Origin: Lumnitzera littorea
Lineage: Eukaryota > Streptophyta > Magnoliopsida > Myrtales > Combretaceae
Direction of reading: 5' to 3'
Assembly: GCA_024138015.1 (NCBI GenBank)
Contig: JAMXBB010000009.1
Location: forward strand, 89,347,049-89,411,048
Length of the DNA stretch: 64,000 bases
Shown here: positions 25,011-36,823 of the stretch, piece by piece
Position numbering within the stretch: position 1 is the first letter of the stretch
Layout of the letters: each line of letters opens with the position of its first letter
Position numbers and translations under genes: made by a program
The notes under the pieces: model-generated
The model's input: the letters and a program-made list of their open reading frames with translations, nothing else
Told to the model about the DNA's origin: nothing
Databases searched by the model: none

Positions 25011-26155
25011 GACACATGCTTGTTTCAAAGGGGTAAACTATGTATCATGACTTGTTCTATGTGATAACTATCGGTGCCTGAAGCTCATGGAGGTGGATTG
25101 TCTAGTTACTTGGGTGGAAACAGATACTTAATTGTTGAAGTCATGGTTCTTCTAGCTGAGGTTGTTAGGGGATGTATACTTAGTCTTGGAAAGGTGTGTT
25201 ACCTACAAGAGGACCAAGAGACGAGCTAAATAAGGGCCTTATTTTCCATAACCCATCTTGACCTAATCGTGATTCAAGTTAAGCATGGATTTTGTACTTA
25301 ACCTACTTAAGATGTCTTGAAGGAAGGATTCGATCATGGTGGTTATCAATAGGTTCAGCAAGATGGTACAATTTATACCATGTAACCATACGAACGATGC
25401 TTTGGCTAAATCTTTTCTCTTTTGACATGAAGTAGTCAAGTTGCATGGAATGCTGAGGACCATAGTGTCCGATATGGATCCAAAGTTCTTATGCCATTTT
25501 TTGAAGACTTTATGGAGATGCCTTGGAACCAAGCTCCTATTCAGTACATCATGCCACCTACAGATGGACAGATGGATTGAAGTCAACAACCAAACCTTAG
25601 GTAACTTACTCTGAGCAGCTATTAGAAGGAATCTTGCAAATTGGGATTTGTGCCTACCCATAATTGAGTTTGCCTATAATAAGATGAAGCATAGTGTGAC
25701 GAGTTCAAGGTTATCTATGGTTACAACCCCAACCTTCCACTTAACCAAGCACCTTTGCCAAACCGCCTAGAAGACCTAACTACAATAGAGCAATCTAAAG
25801 CCAGTCGAGAAATCTACCAAAAGGTGGTACACCACTTGACCTGAGTTGCTTCCAAGCTTAAATAGAAAGGCCAAAAACAAAAGGTCAAAGAGTTCTAACC
25901 TGGCAACCTTGTACAGATTCATATGAGTAAAGACTGATTTTCAAACTTGAGGAAGAGTAGTTTATCTCTCAAGGTAGATGGACCATTCAAGATTTTCAAG
26001 AGAATAAACTAAAATGCCTATAAGGTAGACTTGCTAAATGAGTATGGAGTCTCAAATTCCTTCAATGTCGTTAACCTTAGCCTGTACATCCTTAAACATG
26101 AGTAATTAGAAATTGAGTCAACTTTGATCCTAAATCTCAAACAACTCAAAGGCGA
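25011..26155 (+). pseudogene. Element B integrase remnant
   Basis: Core motifs in order: CVTYKRTKRRAK (25195), LSMDFVLNL with the first catalytic Asp (25285), VVINRFSKMVQFIPC, and TIVSDMDPKFLCHF with the second Asp (25470). TSCHLQMD follows, then NLANWDLCLPIIEFAYN. The C-terminal domain has SLKVDGPFKIFKRIN and VSNSFNVVNLS. The last codons (LKGDDKNHGLV) cross into the 3' LTR. Several stops are present. Confidence 0.85.
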
Positions 26156-27086
26156 TGACAAGAATCATGGTCTAGTCACACTATCCTAAGCTCATGGACT
26201 TACCACCATGGTCTATCGAGTTCTCCAACATCAATTCACCATAGAGGAATTCGAGTTCCTTCATACAGATCTACTGGAGTAGCTAAGCTCTTATCAACAA
26301 ATGATTATCCCTTGGATAGAAGGACCCAACGCTACTACTAAGTTGACCTAAAACTAGAACCCTAAAGTATTTTACTTGTTTAGATCCTTGGTGGGAACAT
26401 GGCATACAACTCAACCAATTAAGCTAACAGTTCGGTCGGCCAAGTGCCAAACTTTTTGACAAGATGCTAGCCCAAACAACCTAACTCAACAATGAACACC
26501 GAGATTTTGTTCTCCACCCATGGTCTCTCAACTACTGACCTACCACTTCCTCCCCATCTAGAATCTCACCCATAATATCCAAGACCATAGAATGAGGATA
26601 CGTATCCCTTAGTCTTCCTAAATTGTACTGATGTGTAGAATATTGATTTGTTTGCTTTCTTAACTTTACCCCTTATATATTTTTATTGTTATATCCTTTC
26701 TAGTAAATTGATGCAACCTAGTAGTTACCCTAAAAGGGTAATGTAAATACACATTAATGTAATAGTCACACATCAAGTTATCAATAATAGAATTCTCCAT
26801 TTTCTTTAACCTTAAGCTTATGAACTGAGTATAAGTTATAATCTTATCTAGCTTCATTTTTTGAGTGAGAGCTACTGGCAAGTGACTTGAGGAATAGCTT
26901 ACGTGTAATATCAAGTGAATCTTCCGATTGTATGAGGCATTTAATGTGTAATATCTGAGTGCTTATGCAAAAGATCATCTCAAAGATCAACTTCTACTTA
27001 ATTTTCTAACCATCATGAGGCTAGGACTCATCCCTTGGTTCCTAAGATAGGCTTATGTTTGTTCACCCACGTTGAGATCCCTATCA
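26156..27086 (+). repeat. Element B 3' LTR
   Basis: Begins TGACAAGAATCATGG and ends ATCCCTATCA. It aligns with 8719-9613, for example across the TCCAAGACCAT and TGTAGAATATT blocks. Confidence 0.85.
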
Positions 27087-27690
27087 TTACCCTCACCATC
27101 TTGTGTATGGGGAAGCTTGCTATTTATGGGTAGAGATAGAAAGAGCATTATGTTATGAAGAGAGTTAACCTTGATCATGGGTATGTGAGTGCTCATAGGA
27201 AGTTTTAGATCAATGAAATGAAGGAACGGCAAGAAATAAATTATGAAAATTCGAGGTTATTCAAGGAGTGAGCCAAGAAATACCAGACCATCAAATTAAG
27301 TAAGGGAGGCAATTTTAAGAACTGTATCTGCCTATACAACTCCCATTTGAGCCTTTTTCTAGGTAACTCAAATCAAGGTGGTTTTGCCTATACTCGATGA
27401 CTCAAATATTCTCCTATAGAGCAGTGGATATTACACATCTAGAAAGAGGAACCTTTAATGTGAATGGTTAGAGACTAAAGTTGTATTTAAGACCAAACTT
27501 TGAAAACATTGGAAGAGTAGAACTTAAACTCCTCCCCATAGAAAGATCTAAATAGAGTACACTTAATTTCGTCAAGCTAATGGCATAAAACAACAGTGCT
27601 CCATAGAATGTAGCCCAAGCCTTTTCGATTCTTTCTTATTTTAGGTTAATTTGAGTTTTGTCTTCATTTTAGATTGGAATTTGTTTATCA
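27087..27690 (+). pseudogene. Element A integrase C-terminal remnant
   Basis: Resumes with a CTTGTGTATGGGGAAGCTTG stretch, the DNA for LVYGKA in this family. RVNLDHGYVSAHRKF follows, then ERQEINYENSRLFKE and LYNSHLSLF. AVDITHLERGTFNVNG and KLYLRPNFENIGRVEL (27430-27520) are the conserved Athila integrase tail. Several stops interrupt it. It proves that A and the sequence right of B are one element. Confidence 0.8.
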
Positions 27691-28859
27691 ATAGTCCAAC
27701 TTATATCATATATAGTTTTACAAGTTGTTGCATGTTGTTAAAGAAGATTTTTTAAGATACTTCGCATGTTATAGATAGATGAGAGAATCACAGTTAAGAT
27801 CACACACGTAAACTGAGGCATGGTCTTCTCTATATAATAGGTGAATTTGGTCAAGCAAAGCATTTCTAAGATCATGCACGTAATCTAAGGTGTAATCCCT
27901 ACTAAACACAAGACTAAGAAACAAACGAATCATGACCATGAGATCATATTATGAACGAGAGTATGATTCTCTCAAGTCAATAAGAAGAGTTTAGGTAGTG
28001 AAGATCATGGTCAAGGATCACATTTGTGATCCTACTCATGATCATTTTTTAATTTCAAACATTACTTGCAATAATTTTCACTGTTTGAAATCACGATTAT
28101 AATCCAGACAATAATCCTCTCTCGACTTAAGTTCATTGAAACAAGTTGGGATTCAACAATCCATGGCAAGCACCTATGTTCCACACATTAAATCATTCAC
28201 TATTTGCCTATACACCTCCTTCAACACATACACAATACTCTCTCATTCTCTCTACTCCACATCTATTTTTACATTCTACTTGATTCTTTTGTTCCAATTA
28301 GAGTTTTTCTCCATCAAGATCACATACCATGTATGTATTTCCTTCTCATTCCCTTCCTTCTCACAATTCCTTGGTAGTTATCCTAAGGTTTCTAAGCATA
28401 GAGGAGATATTTTAGGGTTTTGATTTAGGTCTCAATTGCTACATATTTTAGCTTGTTTCGATAATGTCAGGAGTAGATTACATGATTCCTACATGCTATT
28501 TATCAATTTTGTAAAATCCTTGATTTCCTTGAATTCATAAAAAAATACATGTAGCTATATTATGAAACCTTAATTCATGTTTGCTTGTGTTCTCATGATT
28601 GATTAATGTGATATTTGTCAAACACATGCTTAAATCATGGCTATTATCTCTTAACTTTGATTCGAGTGTAAGGAGGACCTTTGATTTGTTGCTTAGATCT
28701 TTAACCTATATTGTTCTTCACCATGCTCACAACATGTTTGATGTAATGTCTCAATAAACCCCACTTACCTACATTATATTAAAACTTGCACATAGTCGAT
28801 TCCTATTTGAGCAATATCTCACTTGTTCCTTTAATTTTCAAGACAATGATGGCACCTAC
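27691..28859 (+). other. Element A spacer between pol and the third ORF
   Basis: AT-rich with no convincing domain. A pyrimidine-rich stretch with CTCTCT runs (28200-28380) opens a 95-codon frame without recognisable content. Athila elements usually have a non-coding leader here. I see nothing else. Confidence 0.5.
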
Positions 28860-30194
28860 TTGACTAAAAGAAAAGGCACATTATAAAGGTCACAAGACCA
28901 AATCCCTAAAATCATCTTTAAGAACTGTTATTGATGACAAACCAATTACTATCTTAACACCACTTCCGCAACATATGCTCAAGTTTGACAAAACACAACA
29001 CATGATTCGTTATGAAATGTTAATTAAGAAAGATTTCTCCAAATCAAGTTGTTTAGGTTAGGGTGTCATTAAATAACTCGGCATGGAAATAGAAATTTAT
29101 GAATTGGTTGAGGTTGGATGTTGGGATAAGTTGTTAAGTATAAAGGTGCTAGTGTTTAGAGAACTCACCTTAAAGTTCCTCCCAACAATGAATTTGGATC
29201 ATGAAAGACTTTCGCGAGAAGCAAGGAATAATGTCTCTTTTTATCTAAGAATTATGGAATTTACTCTATCCATGGTTAACTTTAAGGTATGTATGGGATT
29301 GTATGAGAAAGAATTTGCTATATCATCCGAGTTCTCTACCTCGCCATATGAATTACCTTGTAGAGTAACGATAAGATCCTATTGGACAAAACTAAGTAGA
29401 GAGAAGAATTATAATCCAAGGTTTGCTAAAGGATCATAGTTGAAGAACCTTGCTCTTGGAGTTCTTCATTGGTTGCTTACTCATATACTTAGTGGAAAAG
29501 GTAAAAGCACAACTATAGTGTCTACACATGATGTCCTATATTTCTATAGCTTAAATGAGAAGTACCCCATTAATCTTACTATGGTGTTGGCATTTTATAT
29601 GAGACATTGAGCCATTGATGTTAGAATGAAGCAAATTGGTTGTAGACCTTATGTTACTAAAGTGGTAAGAAAATTGAAACTTTTTGTAGATCATCCTTAA
29701 TTGACTGTAGTACGAGACATCACACTAATGTCAATTGCTACTTTTTGTCAAATGGGTCTTCTAAAAGACACCTAAGGATAATGGCAAAGCAAAGTCCCTT
29801 ATTGGAGATGACCTAGCACATTAAACTCAAGACTTAGAAGTGATGTTAGAGAATTGATCAAATCTGAGTGCATTTATAATCAAACTCTTATGAGAGTATT
29901 TAGGCATCAATCCTAATTTAGAGTTCTATAGAGAAAAGAAAAGAAAAAAGTAGCTAAAAATTTTACAATGAGCTTCACCTTACTAAGGAAGATGGCACCA
30001 TTGATGAAGACAAAGATGAGGACATGAAAATTGATGATGAGGAAAGTGAAGATGACAAAGAAAAAGATGTTGAGAATAACAAAAGAGTAGATGTGGATGT
30101 AGATGCCGACATACAAGATGTGATGGATGAAGAAGTTGATGAAGAGGAAGCGGACCATGACACTACTGGAGATGATGATTTAGATTTCTTTTGA
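28860..30194 (+). pseudogene. Element A third ORF (env-position, ATHILA-type domain)
   Basis: Begins near KFDKTQHMIRYEMLIKKDF (about 28990). An open run of 118 codons at 29083-29439 follows (ELVEVGCWDKLLSI, LTLKFLPTMN, YELPCRVTIRSYW). Then come LHWLLTHILSGKGKSTT and VLYFYSLNEKYPINL, and VTKVVRKLKLF near 29660. Landmarks and order fit the plant ATHILA ORF family found after pol. The C-terminus (29985-30191) is strongly acidic (DEDKDEDMKIDDEESEDD and similar) and ends with TGA at 30192. At least three stops and a frameshift near 29940 make it non-functional. I see no signal peptide or membrane segment, so an envelope role is not supported. Confidence 0.65.
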
Positions 30195-31110
30195 TGCTTA
30201 TCTTATAACTATTAGACTATTTCTTTTGCTTGATTGTCTATCATAGATTTTTAGGTTTTGTTAGAGATCTCTTTATCTTTTATTTTCATTTTTCTTCTTT
30301 TTATTTTGTTTTTAGCTCTATTCTAGTGGTGAACCCATTGATGGAGTCTTCAAACTTAACCCCCAAATGTAAGTTGTTGATTTTCTAAAGTACACCATGG
30401 GAGCTTCAATTTCTTTTCCCTATTTTTCCCTTTCCTATTTTGTTTTCAGGGTTATTATGTTTTGAGCTTTAATATCTGTACATTGAGGACAATGTACCAA
30501 ACTAAGTGTAGGAAAGGGGTGATTAGCATATCACCATTTAGGAAACTAATTTGTTTTCATTTAACCCACTTTTATATTAAATTAGCTTGTAATCAGTTGA
30601 TTAGCAACTTTTCAGTGGAATAGATTGAATTGTGGTTTCCTAATTGCTATTATATTGTTTATACTTTACAAGAATTGAATAGTCAAATCTATGTGGAGTA
30701 AACTTACACATCATTTAGCAGAGGATTCTAAGATTGAAAATTAGAGTAATGTTACTAGTTGAGCATTAGTCATAGATTATTTCTAAAGCTTACTTGGATG
30801 TTTATTTTGCCATTTTTGAATTTTAGAGCCTTATAATCTTTAGCAAATAATAAAATGAAATTTTCCTTTTGAAAATTCCTTGAAAAATAAAAAAGTAGTT
30901 GGAGGCAATCAAATATTAAATGGAATGAATAAAAAGGGATGAAAAGTTGAGCCAACAAAATAAGAAATTGAAGAGTGTTAAAACGTTAAAGAGTCTAACT
31001 ATAAGCCTCATTAACTCAAGCAATTAAGCTAGTGGTATACCTCCTAACAGGGATAACATCTATTGACCCATGTGATGAACTTAGAATTATCAACCTAGAG
31101 CTCACTACAA
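30195..31110 (+). other. Element A 3' non-coding region, first hairpin module
   Basis: No coding. At 30478-30497 a perfect 8-bp stem GTACATTG-AGGA-CAATGTAC is followed by the purine run AGGAAAGGGG (30510-30519). Related Athila elements carry a CATTGAGGACAATG motif here. The rest is AT-rich and is interrupted by element I at 31111. Confidence 0.6.
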
Positions 31111-31912
31111 TGGTAATGTGCATAGGAGTTAAGTTGATCACTGGGGCTCACCATAAGAAGTAGTTACAGCAGGTCCTTTGAAGTATCAAAGATTGAAAGA
31201 ATGGAAAAGTTAACAAACATAGTAGTTTCCGTGAAGCTACTTAGTGGATATGATGTACCAATGAACATAGTACAACTTAGTATTTCACTTAATATGACTT
31301 ATAAGCTAATACTAAGGTCCACTCACTACTAATCTCAACCTACTTGGCAATATTCGATAAGAGTGTGGGAAAGGGGTGTACTCGGGGAAGGGTATCTTAT
31401 AAGAACAAGAATATTCACTAACTTGCAAGGTATAAGATATTCTGGCTAAAAAAGACAAGGGATTATTTATAATAAGTCCCTAAGGCAAAAAGGAAATACA
31501 TGTAATTATAATAAAGGGTAATACAATAATACTAGCTTAGTATATTACTAAAAGGATAAAAGGGGACAAATAGTACAAGGGAATATAGTATGATATTAGA
31601 AAAAGGAATGACAAGTAGCATACCCTGATTAGGTTTGTGTATAGTTCAATAGGCTAGAAGAGTAAATCTCGGTGTATAATGTCCTCAAACTCGACACTGG
31701 GTAGGTCGACCTTAGAATTTGATAGCTCGGCAATTACACAAGAGTCCGAGTAAAGTAAGGGGTATCTGAGCTGGGCCCTTAAAGAGTTCATCTACAGTCC
31801 TTCTATGAACAACAGCTCATCTTCGGTAGGCTGACAAGAGAGAATTCTTTAGGTGAGAGATCAGAGGCCTCGAAGGCAAGCATGAGTGATGAGTTCAAAG
31901 GTCGGCAATCCA
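31111..31912 (-). repeat. Element I 3' LTR
   Basis: Matches 38755-39674 in shared blocks such as TTGAAGTATCAAAGATTG / TTCGAAGTATCGAAGAATC, AATACAATAATACTAGCTTA and AGAGAGAATTCT / AGAGAGAATCCT. It is about 118 bases shorter because a block near 31640 is missing compared with 39280-39400. Confidence 0.85.
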
Positions 31913-32960
31913 TTAGTTCTCCAGGGTTATTGAAGATTTTCCCACAAATCTTGGTCTTCACCTTCTTCTTTCGATACATAGGGCATCAAGTCAATGGCAT
32001 TGAAAGTAGGAGACACTTGATATCCTTGGGGTAGCTTTAGATCGTAAGTATTATCATTGATGCATTGAAAGATCTTAAAAGGGACATCCAACTTAGGAGA
32101 TAACTTGTTTGTCCTCTTCCTTAGGAATCGCTCTTTGTTAAGGTGGATCCAAACAAGGTCTCCTCAATTGTAAATGACTCGCCTCCTTCCTCTACTTTCC
32201 TATTCTCTTTATCACGCCACAATCTTGGCTAATTGCTTGACAACATTCTAATGTAGTTTTTGAAACTCCTTGGCACACTGCAAGCCTAATTGACTTTCTC
32301 CTTAAGAGGTTGAGCTAATAATCATGTTCAAGGGTAAGTTTAGGTAAGTCCATAGATGACTTCGAAAGGCATCCTTCCTATCGAGCTATGAGTGGAGCAG
32401 TTGTAAGCGAACTTAATGATAGGCAGGCATAGATCCCAATCAATAGATTCTTTCCAACAATGGCTCGAAGAAGGTTGCCAACTGTTTTGTTCACAAATTC
32501 TGTCTAGCCATCTATTTGTACATGACAAGAATTACTGAACATACGCTTAGTGCCAAGTTTCTTCCATAGTGTTTGCTAAAAGAAGCTCGTGAACTTCGAA
32601 TCACAATCAAATACAATATTTCTTAGAACTCCATGTAACTACATGATCACTTGCAAAAAGAGGTTAGCAACAAATAAAGCATCATTAGTTTTATGGTAAG
32701 GGATGAAGTAGCTCATTGTGCTAAACCAATTGGCCACTATCATAATAGAATCATGTTTCTGAGGTATTCTGGGTAGGCAGAGCATGAAATCCATGCTTAG
32801 ATCAGTCCACGGTCGCTTAAGTATGGGTAGAGGTGTATATTCTCTATATAGTTCCTTTATCCCCTTAGCTCATTTGCACACCTCACACCATTCATCATCC
32901 CAAGCTAATAGAAGTGTTCTTTCAGTAACTCAACCATTCTTTTCTCACCAAAATGGTTGG
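31913..32960 (-). pseudogene. Element I integrase remnant
   Basis: The best stretch is 32340-32528: ESIDWDLCLPIIKFAYN followed by SSIGRMPFEVIYG, the conserved end of the integrase core. Toward 31913 a NAYKVDLPG-like C-terminal stretch and VSPTFNAIDLMPY can be followed in shifting frames. Toward 32960 lie the FDSKFTSFF-like second-Asp region and the zinc-binding region. Multiple stops. Confidence 0.75.
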
Positions 32961-34151
32961 TTAAGCCTTCAACATGGGCTTTTCAAGCAAGTAATTCCCT
33001 AGTAGAAACACTTGGCATGCAGACTTGTCTTCCTTTCATTAAACATCCGTTTCTCAAATAGAACCCATTCACTACTCCTCCCATGTTGCATTTGGCCACT
33101 AAGGGTCCAAAGTATGGATCGTGCTCATTTTGATTAGGCGGGGTGCCAAACTAAAGTATTCTAGCCTACAATATTGTGATAAGAACATGTCGACAAGAAA
33201 GGGCATCAACCACATTATTAGAACTTCCCTTCTTGTACTTGACAAGAACTTAACCAATTTAACATGATGTCAAGAAAGTTTTTGTTAGCTTTAGAGGTGT
33301 TTGAGGGACTCATGGTTTGTGTTAATAATAAACTCTCTTGATAGTAAATAATATTGTCAATTTCGGAGTGCTTAGATAAGAGCATAGAACTTCTTGTCAT
33401 ATGCCAAGTAATTTAGTATAGCACCTCTAAGCTTTCTTACTGAGATATGTAACTGGTCAGTGTCCCTATATAAGAACAACTCCAATGCCAACTCCAGATA
33501 CATTACATTCTAGCTCAAAAACCTTATGAAAGTTGGACAGTATTAACACTAGGGTAGACGTTAAGTTAGATTCAATCTCCTCAAAACTCCTTTAAGCTTT
33601 CTTGGCCCATTTGAATTCAAAGTTTTTCCTGGTCAGCTCAATCAATGGGGTAGCTATGGAACTAAAGTTTCAAATGAATCTTTGATAAAACAAAGCTAAA
33701 CCATGAAAACTCCTTACTTCGGGAGCACATATTGGTGTCGGCCATTCAAGAATAGCTCGGACTTTCTCATCATCAACTCTGATACCTCCCTTAGAAACAA
33801 CATAATCGAAGAATACTACCTTGCTTTGATAGAACATGTACTTCTTCAAATTGCTGAATAATTGCTCAGTAAGAAGATATCGAACATTGATCTCAAGTGT
33901 GCAACATAAGGAATGATGTTGGCACTATATAGCAAAATATCATCAAAGTAAACAATAATACAGTTACCAATCGAAGATCACAAAACATGATTCATAAGTT
34001 GTGTGAAGGTGCTCAATACATTCGTAAGACCAAACGACATCACCATCCACCTGAATAGACTGTCCTTTGTTTTCAAAGCGATTTTCCACTCATCTCCAAG
34101 TCTCATTTGGATCTGGTGGTAGCTACTTAAGCTTTAAAAATACTCATACAC
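32961..34151 (-). pseudogene. Element I RT (catalytic part) / RNase H remnant
   Basis: The catalytic box IIVYFDDILL is intact on the minus strand (YFDDI at 33936-33950). RFIKNFSSIATPLIELT-like connection and FEFKWAKKA follow near 33600, then RNase H pieces up to about 33000. The start of RT is beyond solo LTR J, at 36312-36823. Stops interrupt it. Confidence 0.75.
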
Positions 34152-34300
34152 TGTCAAGCCTGATTTTTTTATTTCTTTTATTTAAAATTAATTTTCCTAT
34201 TTCCGATTAATACTAAACCTTAACCCATTCAATGTTAATCCTCGACTAAAAAAATTGAGAAATTTCGGTTTTTTATTGAAAATAATTTTTGGAGTCGTCA

Positions 34301-34316
34301 CCCAACCGGAGTTGGG
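34301..34316 (-). other. Small hairpin near the end of LTR J
   Basis: CCCAAC and GTTGGG pair perfectly around CGGA (+ strand). This is the equivalent of CCCGAC/GTCGGG in F, with one base pair changed on both sides. Confidence 0.6.
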
Positions 34317-35259
34317 AAAAGAGAAAAAACCGTAACCAATTGGGTGGATTGATTATGATTTAGCTACCGGTCTTTGATTTCAATTTGAATAAAGAACCAA
34401 AGGATTCCAAATTCGGGGGCTAACCTATTAAACCCTAATGGATACCACTATTTATTTACCAAAATTAGGATTATTTTTCTAATTATAATATTTAAAATAA
34501 ATAGATAAATAAAAAAATCAAAAGAAAAAGAACCTGAGTTTAAGATATTTTATCGTCGCCCCGAAGGTGCCTACGTACACGCTAGTTGGGATCAGATGAT
34601 CGTAGTTCTCTTAAAAAAATCTTTAATGTATTGATTTATTTTAATTTTAAAAAACTTCCCGAGTTTACGTTTTTAATTTATTCGATTTATTTAAAAAAAA
34701 TCTAAAAGGGTCCTAACTCTTGAATGTTATTGTTTTATAAAAAAAAAAATTTCGCTAAAAGTTTTAAAATTTAAAAAGGATTTTTTATTAACTTTTATTT
34801 TAAAAAGAAAAATAACTTTCTATATGACAAATCCTTAAACAAGATCAAATCTTAACAAAAATAACCAATCCTAACAACTCCTAAACTAACATAAAATATA
34901 CATTCACTTAAATCAATACTTAATTTATCTAAACAAGAAAACTAATGTTAAAAGAAGAATAACTAAATTAATATATACATATACATATATTATTATTATT
35001 AAACAATTATCTATATATAAAAGACTAAGAATAAAATCTCCTAAAACTAATATGTTCATATTCGTATATATTAATTCAATAACTAAAGATCTAAATAATA
35101 ATAATAATAATATAACAATAATAAATAAACAATTAAACAAACGATTTTGAAACTGGAAAGAAACGAATCTAAACTTTTACGTGGTAAAGGATGATGGCTG
35201 ACGTATAACGGAGTTGCTGTTGCGTATGGCTACTGGCGTCGGAGTTTTGTCTATGATGT

Positions 35260-35445
35260 TGTCCTGTACGCTATTGTTCGCTTTGTTGCTGTCTGCCTTG
35301 CTGCTGTTCTGTTCGCTGCTATCCTATCCGCTGCTGTCCGCTATGCTGCTATTCTATTCACTACTGTCCGCTGTGCTGCTATTCTGTTCGCTGCTATCCA
35401 CTATATTGCTGTTCTATTCGCTGCTATTCACTGTGCTGCCAGTGT
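35260..35445 (-). repeat. ~30-bp minisatellite in LTR J
   Basis: Units such as TGTTCGCTGCTATCC alternate with TGTCCGCT, the complement of the F array, in about six units against roughly ten or more in F. A Leu-rich frame on the + strand here is an artefact of the repeat. Confidence 0.7.
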
Positions 35446-35890
35446 AGTGTGAGGGTCAGTGTTGATGATCCGTGCGTGATCTGTAGCGCGTATGTATGGA
35501 GTTTTTGTTTTGTTGTCGTCCGAAAGCAGATTGTTAACTGGTTGTATTTAGAGTTTCTATTTTGCTACTACAAACAGATGGGTGGTCAGCAAGGGGTTGG
35601 CTTTTTTTAGTTGGTGGATGTGTGTTTTTGTCACCGAAGAATTCTGTTGTGTGAAAAAGTAGATTCTTTTTTCTACAGTCTCTTCTTTTATATGCACGTG
35701 TATGGGTGTTTTTAAGATCCAAATCAAATCATATCTGGATATATCTATTGTATCTGATTCAATAACAATCAAACTAAATCCAAATTAATTTAAATCTAAT
35801 TTAATAAGATCAAACTAAATTCAAATGATTTAATCATATATGAATCCCGTTTTCATCTCACTTTTGCAAAAATAGAAAAATAAAAACATA

Positions 35891-35970
35891 GGTGCCTAGT
35901 GAGACTCGAACTCAAGACCTTAAACTAAGTCCATTCCAATACTCTAATACTTATCCGTTAAGCCGTTGGC
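35891..35970 (-). other. tRNA-like segment within LTR J U3
   Basis: On the minus strand it has TAACGGATAAG and GAGTTCGAGTCTC (35901-35913). The bases around TTCGAGT can form a T-arm (TTGAG with CTCAC, four of five pairs). This is better preserved than in F. It sits about 335 bases from the LTR start, as in F. Confidence 0.55.
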
Positions 35971-36311
35971 TTGTGCTTTGACATTCAATACAATTAAATT
36001 ATACTTAAACTACTTGATTCCTTAAAATAATTATTTGTATTAATCTAAAACTAAAACTAAAACTAAAATTATTTGTTCCTAATATGAGTTACTTCCTAAA
36101 AAATCTTAAAAAGTCTTTTTAAATTTTCTTTTCTTATTTTTATTTTTTTATTTTTTTATTTTTTATTTTTGTATTTTCATCATTTGTTAAATTTTTTTAT
36201 TATTTTTATCTTTTATTAATCTTTTTTATTTTTATTTTTGAATTAGAACCCCTTTTTTGTAAAAATAAAAATTAAGATTACAGAGGGGCAAAAATTAGGT
36301 ATTACATACAC

Positions 36312-36823
36312 CATGCAACTCATTGAGCATATCATCTAATCAAAGGATTGGATATTAGTACATGATAGTGATTTTGTTGATTGCTTGGCCATCAATGTAC
36401 ATTCTCCATGAGCTATCCTTCTTCAACATTAGGACAATCGACACAGTATAAGGGCTCATGCTCTCTTAGATATATCAACGCTCAATCAACTCGTCACCTT
36501 GTTTCTTTAGCTCGGCTGCATACTCAAATATGAGTCTATAGGTAGGTCAATTAGATAGAGCAACTTTAGGATGGAGGTCATTGCAATACTCTATCCTTTT
36601 AACAGGGGCTTAACTTCTAGGTAACTCAGTAAGAAACAAGTCAGCATACTCTTGAAGCAATGTTTATACCTAAGCAAGCATAGCTCTGACTTCCTTCAAC
36701 TCAAACAATCTTCTAACCAATAAAAGTATACACTCTTCCGCCTTAATATCTTTACAGAATTGGGCTTAAGGAAATCACTAAGGACTTCATCTACAGCGAT
36801 GTAGTAATCTTCTCTTATGACTC
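36312..36823 (-). pseudogene. Element I RT, N-terminal part
   Basis: The minus strand carries the beginning of RT, with LINGQSTKSLL-like finger and palm pieces and a KKLGGE-like lysine stretch in broken frames. It lies between the protease and the J insertion and is identified mainly by position. Confidence 0.6.

Larger units (their letters stand above)
8719..27086 (+). mobile_element. Element B: Ty3/gypsy chromovirus (CRM/Reina-like) inserted in A
   Basis: Order: 5' LTR 8719-9613, tRNA-Met primer site 9616, gag, protease, RT, [insertion C 12719-24392], RNase H, integrase, 3' LTR 26156-27086. Without C it is about 6.7 kb, normal for the group. The LTR pair aligns end to end, starting TAATAGGAAC / TGACAAGAAT and ending CCCTATATA / CCCTATCA. 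The flanking bases CACCC (8714-8718) and TTACC (27087-27091) are a decayed target duplication. The A integrase frame breaks at one flank and resumes at the other. The lineage is judged from RT and integrase style and the tRNA-Met primer. No chromodomain was confirmed. Confidence 0.85.
34152..36306 (-). mobile_element. Solo LTR J, minus strand, same family as F
   Basis: Bounded by exact TACAC duplications at 34147-34151 and 36307-36311. On the minus strand it begins TGTAATACCTAATTTTTGCC and ends CAGGCTTGACA. It aligns with F throughout, including the tRNA-like block, promoter, minisatellite and hairpin. It splits the RT of element I. No coding. Confidence 0.9.

Noticed and set aside
25263..25661. 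132-codon minus-strand frame
   Set aside because: It is the antisense of the B integrase, whose plus-strand motifs (SMDFVLNL, SDMDPKF) are clear.
27064..27068. CACCC as the right target duplication of element B
   Set aside because: It matches the left flank exactly, but alignment with the 5' LTR end and the CTATCA terminus of sister LTRs places the border at 27086.
28136..28423. 95-codon frame as a host gene or the start of the env-position ORF
   Set aside because: Pyrimidine-rich, low-complexity translation, no known motif, and not in frame with the ATHILA-type domain.
29913..30163. Two overlapping minus-strand frames rich in Ser or Ile/Phe
   Set aside because: They are shadows of the acidic Asp/Glu tail on the plus strand.
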